Origin: DASYSA01 sp036003885
Lineage (GTDB): Bacteria; Acidobacteriota; Blastocatellia; UBA7656
Assembly: GCA_036003885.1 (NCBI GenBank)
Contig: DASYSA010000400.1
Span: 1-7,864, forward strand
Direction of reading: 5' to 3'
DNA: 7,864 nucleotides
Of the stretch, positions 5,558 through 7,864 are shown piece after piece. The notes below the pieces were generated by a model that was not told the origin of the DNA, made no database searches, and saw only the letters and a program-made list of their open reading frames with translations. Positions within the stretch are counted from its first letter, which is position 1, and the number at the start of each line of letters is the position of its first letter. Made by a program: the position numbers and the translations under genes.

Positions 5558-6790
5558 ATGACCGATATTAACTGGGCCGGTCTATTGGACCAGGAGGACG
5601 TCGAAGCCCTGTGGAACGGACTTTTCCAACTGCTCTCCCGCCATCCGGCCGTTCGGCCTCTCCACTTCGCCACTGACGGCGCCGCGGTCTCCTCGCCAAT
5701 GGAGATTAACGCCGACCTCACACAGGAGCTCTTTCTGGAGTTGTTCCAGAAGCGGCGCTTCGACTACTACGTCAACAACGGCTATAGCAGCAAAGAGATT
5801 GAAAACGAGATCGCGCACATCGAAGTGCCCAACCTGGTGGGCGCACGGCTGCGCAAGCGTTATCCCGAATCATTCCGAATGGCGAGGCGAGTCAGCTCGC
5901 TGCTCAAGACCAGCTCGCGATTCCGCCGCTTCGGAATCGATGATGAGATCGAGCCGGAGGCTCAGCAGCGCAAGCGGGGCCGGCCGCCGAAATCTGCCGC
6001 CAAGGTAGCAGATCCCACTTCCGCCGACGTTGAAGACGAGGCCGAGATCGAGGTGGCCTTCGATGTGGAGGAAGAGGAGCCGGTCGCCGCTAAGACAAAC
6101 GGGGGCCGCCGCGGGCGGATGGTGTATCAGATATTCGGCCTTCGAGAATGGCCTCGGTCCAAGCCGATGGGGGACTCGGGCCATTTCCCGGAACTGATAA
6201 AGACCGTCCCGGTGCGACGCCGCGACACGCGACTGGTGGGACGCTCGGGCGCGTCACAGTTAATACTCTCCAACCCCGAGCTTGAAGCGCTGATGGTCGA
6301 AGTGCTCATAGCGATAGACTCGCCGAGTGATGTGCGAACTCTCAGGCAGTTAGTGCTTTCGAAAATACCGCTTCAGGATTACAACCTTGCGTCGCTCGAC
6401 GAAGAGCTCGGAACGGGAAACGGCTCGACGTTGCGGCGCGACCCTTCGTGCAGTCGCGAGACACCGGAGGGGGCGTTGCTGCGCATTGAGAGGAACAGAG
6501 AGGCTGCGGAGATGGCAGATCAGTTCCTGAGCTCGCTGCGCCGCGCGGTCAACAACAACTCGCGCAGATTCTCGAGGCTGCTGTCGACCCTTTGGCACTG
6601 CTACTACGACCCGGAGGGCCCTTCGCAGTTGGAGATCGCCGAGATGCTGGGAGTCAGCGATTCACTCATAAGCGACAATCGACGGTTAATCGAATATGAG
6701 CTGAAGAAGTTGAAGTTATCTCGTGAAGATGGTCCGGTTTTTGCGGAATCGCTCCAGCAGTTGATTGTGCCATCCAGCGTCGCCAACTAG
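5558..6790 (+). CDS. sigma-70-like transcription factor with an inserted AT-hook
   Basis: A 410-residue soluble protein. Residues 50-120 resemble sigma region 2, with NADLTQELFLELFQKRRF (51-68) matching the DLxQExFLxL helix and a basic helix after it (VGARLRKRYPESFRMARR). The segments SLDEELGTGNGSTL (279-292) and TPEGALLRIERNREAA (302-317) look like the region 3-4 linker of sigma factors. SQLEIAEMLGVSDSLISDNRR (356-376) is a region 4 helix-turn-helix. Between them lie an AT-hook, RKRGRPPK (138-145), and an acidic stretch rich in E and D (158-174), unusual for a sigma factor. It probably directs RNA polymerase or acts as a DNA-binding regulator. The ATG at 5558 is the only usable start after an in-frame stop at 5537-5539, with GGGAG at 5543-5547. 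A second gene follows after 73 bp. The target promoters are unknown. Confidence 0.75.
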   Translation: MTDINWAGLLDQEDVEALWNGLFQLLSRHPAVRPLHFATDGAAVSSPMEINADLTQELFLELFQKRRFDYYVNNGYSSKEIENEIAHIEVPNLVGARLRKRYPESFRMARRVSSLLKTSSRFRRFGIDDEIEPEAQQRKRGRPPKSAAKVADPTSADVEDEAEIEVAFDVEEEEPVAAKTNGGRRGRMVYQIFGLREWPRSKPMGDSGHFPELIKTVPVRRRDTRLVGRSGASQLILSNPELEALMVEVLIAIDSPSDVRTLRQLVLSKIPLQDYNLASLDEELGTGNGSTLRRDPSCSRETPEGALLRIERNREAAEMADQFLSSLRRAVNNNSRRFSRLLSTLWHCYYDPEGPSQLEIAEMLGVSDSLISDNRRLIEYELKKLKLSREDGPVFAESLQQLIVPSSVAN

Positions 6791-6863
6791 ACAGCTCCCT
6801 CGCTCTCGTCCTGCCTGGAGCGGCCCTAACGCGATCGTAGCCGTCGCTCGCACATCGTGAAAC

Positions 6864-7379
6864 ATGGCTGATGAACTTCCACCCGAGGTCACAAAACTCC
6901 ATGACGCGCTTCGGCGCCTTGCCGGAGTGCATGACACCAGCAGTGGCATCGAGTGCGTCGATGGTGTTACTGCGGAGCATCTTCGGCTCGCCTGTTTCGC
7001 ACAGCTACCTCACGGCGCGATGCGTCGGACGGACGGTGCGGTTCCCAACGAGGTTCAGGTTCAGGTCGAGTTCCGCGTCGAGCCATCCCCGGAAGGCTGG
7101 CGGAGCCTGGAGTTCCTGGCGTGGTGGATTCGCGATTCAGCCCGCGGCGGCTTGCCCATTCAGTTACGCCCGTTTGCGCTGCCGCCGACCCTTGGGTCCA
7201 ATGTTCAGTTGGAACACACACTTCGGTTTCACATTGACTACTTCTTCACCCACCCCTCGCGCGAGATTGAGCCGGTGCTCGCAGCCGTCAGCGAGTTGGC
7301 CGACGATCTCAACCAGACCATTGAGATCTACGAGCTGTCTCTTCGCAACCGTGGCGGTCCATCACTTTTCTCCAAATGA
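6864..7379 (+). CDS. hypothetical protein, partner of the sigma-like gene
   Basis: A 171-residue soluble protein that I do not recognise. It has an acidic helical N-terminus (PPEVTKLHDALRRLAG), a central part with beta-rich character (EVQVQVEFRVEPS, 63-75), an aromatic patch EFLAWWIRD (83-91), and a C-terminal helix REIEPVLAAVSELADDLNQ (133-151). No membrane segment or metal motif is evident. ATG 6864 is the first start after an in-frame TGA at 6858-6860. No Shine-Dalgarno is seen near it. A +1-shifted frame of the same length (6871-7386) gives an Arg/Ser-rich product and is a shadow. Its position 73 bp after the sigma-like gene, on the same strand, suggests one transcript. A role as a regulator or anti-sigma is only a guess. 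Confidence 0.7.
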   Translation: MADELPPEVTKLHDALRRLAGVHDTSSGIECVDGVTAEHLRLACFAQLPHGAMRRTDGAVPNEVQVQVEFRVEPSPEGWRSLEFLAWWIRDSARGGLPIQLRPFALPPTLGSNVQLEHTLRFHIDYFFTHPSREIEPVLAAVSELADDLNQTIEIYELSLRNRGGPSLFSK

Positions 7380-7387
7380 CCGTTGAC

Positions 7388-7414
7388 GGGGTCAGACCCT
7401 CGATTTTGCGATTC
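7388..7414 (+). repeat. REP-like element, copy B, just after the 171-residue gene
   Basis: The core reads GGGGTCAGACCCTCGATT, continuing TTGCGATTC, and starts nine bases after the TGA at 7377-7379. GGGTC-A-GACCC (7389-7399) is a perfect small palindrome. By eye the core matches copy A (minus strand, 4149 to 4123) at 22 of 27 positions, including GGGGTCAG, CTCGATT and CGATTC. It lacks the closing half seen in copy A. It lies between convergent genes and may help end both transcripts. Confidence 0.6.
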
Positions 7415-7466
7415 TCATTTGAGGCAGACGCCGGATCAAGCACACTCGATCTGGCCGAGCAAATTC

Positions 7467-7864
7467 TTACTTCACCAGCCAGGTCGCAAACCGCATCCAG
7501 GCATCCGTACCTGCCAGCATCAAACGCAGCGGTTGAGACGCAACGATCAGCGGTATAGCCCAAACGAACACCCGGTGGAGCCTGCGATTCTTGACCGTGT
7601 CGAAAACAACACAGCCAAGCACAAAAACGTCGGTCAGTCCAAAGAATACAAATGGGCCGCCCGTCTCGATGAATTGCAGCGGGATACGAGCGATGGCCGG
7701 GGGCAGCAGACTCAGAGCCGCCAGCAGCATTAGTCGCTTGTGTATATCCATGCGACGGCGGAAGCAGAGTGCCGTTCCGACCAGGATGGCGAATACCAGC
7801 ATATCCCCCAATGGTATGACAAGGAACGCGAGTGGCTGCGGGCTTGAGGAAGAATCCCGTGCAG
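7467..7864 (-). CDS. integral membrane protein, C-terminal part (start lies beyond the window)
   Basis: The frame ends in TAA (7467-7469) and stays open to the right edge, so the start is missing. At least 131 residues are visible. A hydrophobic segment (PLAFLVIPLGDMLVFAILVGTALCF, described by its ends) is followed by RRRMDIHKRLMLLAALSLLP, a basic loop and then another helix, PFVFFGLTDVFVLGCVVFDT, and VFVWAIPLIVASQPLRLMLA. This gives about four membrane helices with a positively charged loop that should face the cytoplasm. A TTG at 7811 could be read as a start, but the upstream codons continue the hydrophobic helix. I do not recognise the family. It converges on the 171-residue gene across an 87-bp gap. 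Confidence 0.75.
   Translation of the reverse strand, partial: ARDSSSSPQPLAFLVIPLGDMLVFAILVGTALCFRRRMDIHKRLMLLAALSLLPPAIARIPLQFIETGGPFVFFGLTDVFVLGCVVFDTVKNRRLHRVFVWAIPLIVASQPLRLMLAGTDAWMRFATWLVK

Noticed and set aside
6871..7386. 171-codon frame shifted from the partner gene
   Set aside because: The Arg/Ser-rich product has no protein-like pattern. The 6864 frame has normal composition.

Overview
This is a roughly 57-60% G+C bacterial chromosomal window with seven supported genes. Five are complete and two are cut by the window edges. Ordinary housekeeping or hypothetical genes are separated by repeat-rich intergenic DNA. No tRNA, rRNA, CRISPR array, insertion sequence or phage gene is visible. 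The dispersed repeats of three types, the S9 peptidase, the trans-sulfuration enzyme and the sigma-like gene suggest a soil-type bacterium such as an Acidobacteriota member. That placement is an impression from gene and repeat style, not a demonstrated assignment.

Left part (1-4152). A short reading frame ends at 124, converging on a minus-strand run of genes. In transcription order the run is an S9-family serine peptidase (3945-2008), a PLP-dependent Cys/Met-metabolism enzyme of the cystathionine gamma-synthase type (1824-670) and a small four-helix membrane protein (609-148). The 183-bp gap between peptidase and PLP enzyme carries two arrays of a degenerate 7-bp repeat in opposite orientations. 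One array supplies the peptidase stop codon.

Middle part (4109-5557). A minus-strand gene (4965-4153), probably an AlkZ-related winged-helix protein, is followed 3 bp after its stop by a REP-like element. Its start has a TATAAT box only 17-23 bp upstream and no Shine-Dalgarno, so its leader must be very short. Between it and the divergent sigma-like gene lie 592 bp without a gene. This gap holds a pair of GC-rich palindromes (5107-5180), a promoter-like TTGACA/GATACT pair overlaid by a perfect palindrome (5357-5385), a 12-bp direct repeat (5469-5498) and a 9-bp inverted repeat (5495-5537).

Right part (5558-7864). The most interesting unit is a two-gene plus-strand module. A 410-residue sigma-70-like protein has recognisable region 2 and region 4 segments, but an AT-hook and an acidic stretch are inserted between them. 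A 171-residue protein of unknown function follows 73 bp downstream. The module ends in a second copy of the REP-like element, again directly after a stop codon and in the same orientation relative to the gene. The last gene, truncated at the right edge, is a convergent minus-strand membrane protein.

The best candidate for something undescribed is the AT-hook sigma-like factor with its partner and its operator-rich upstream region.
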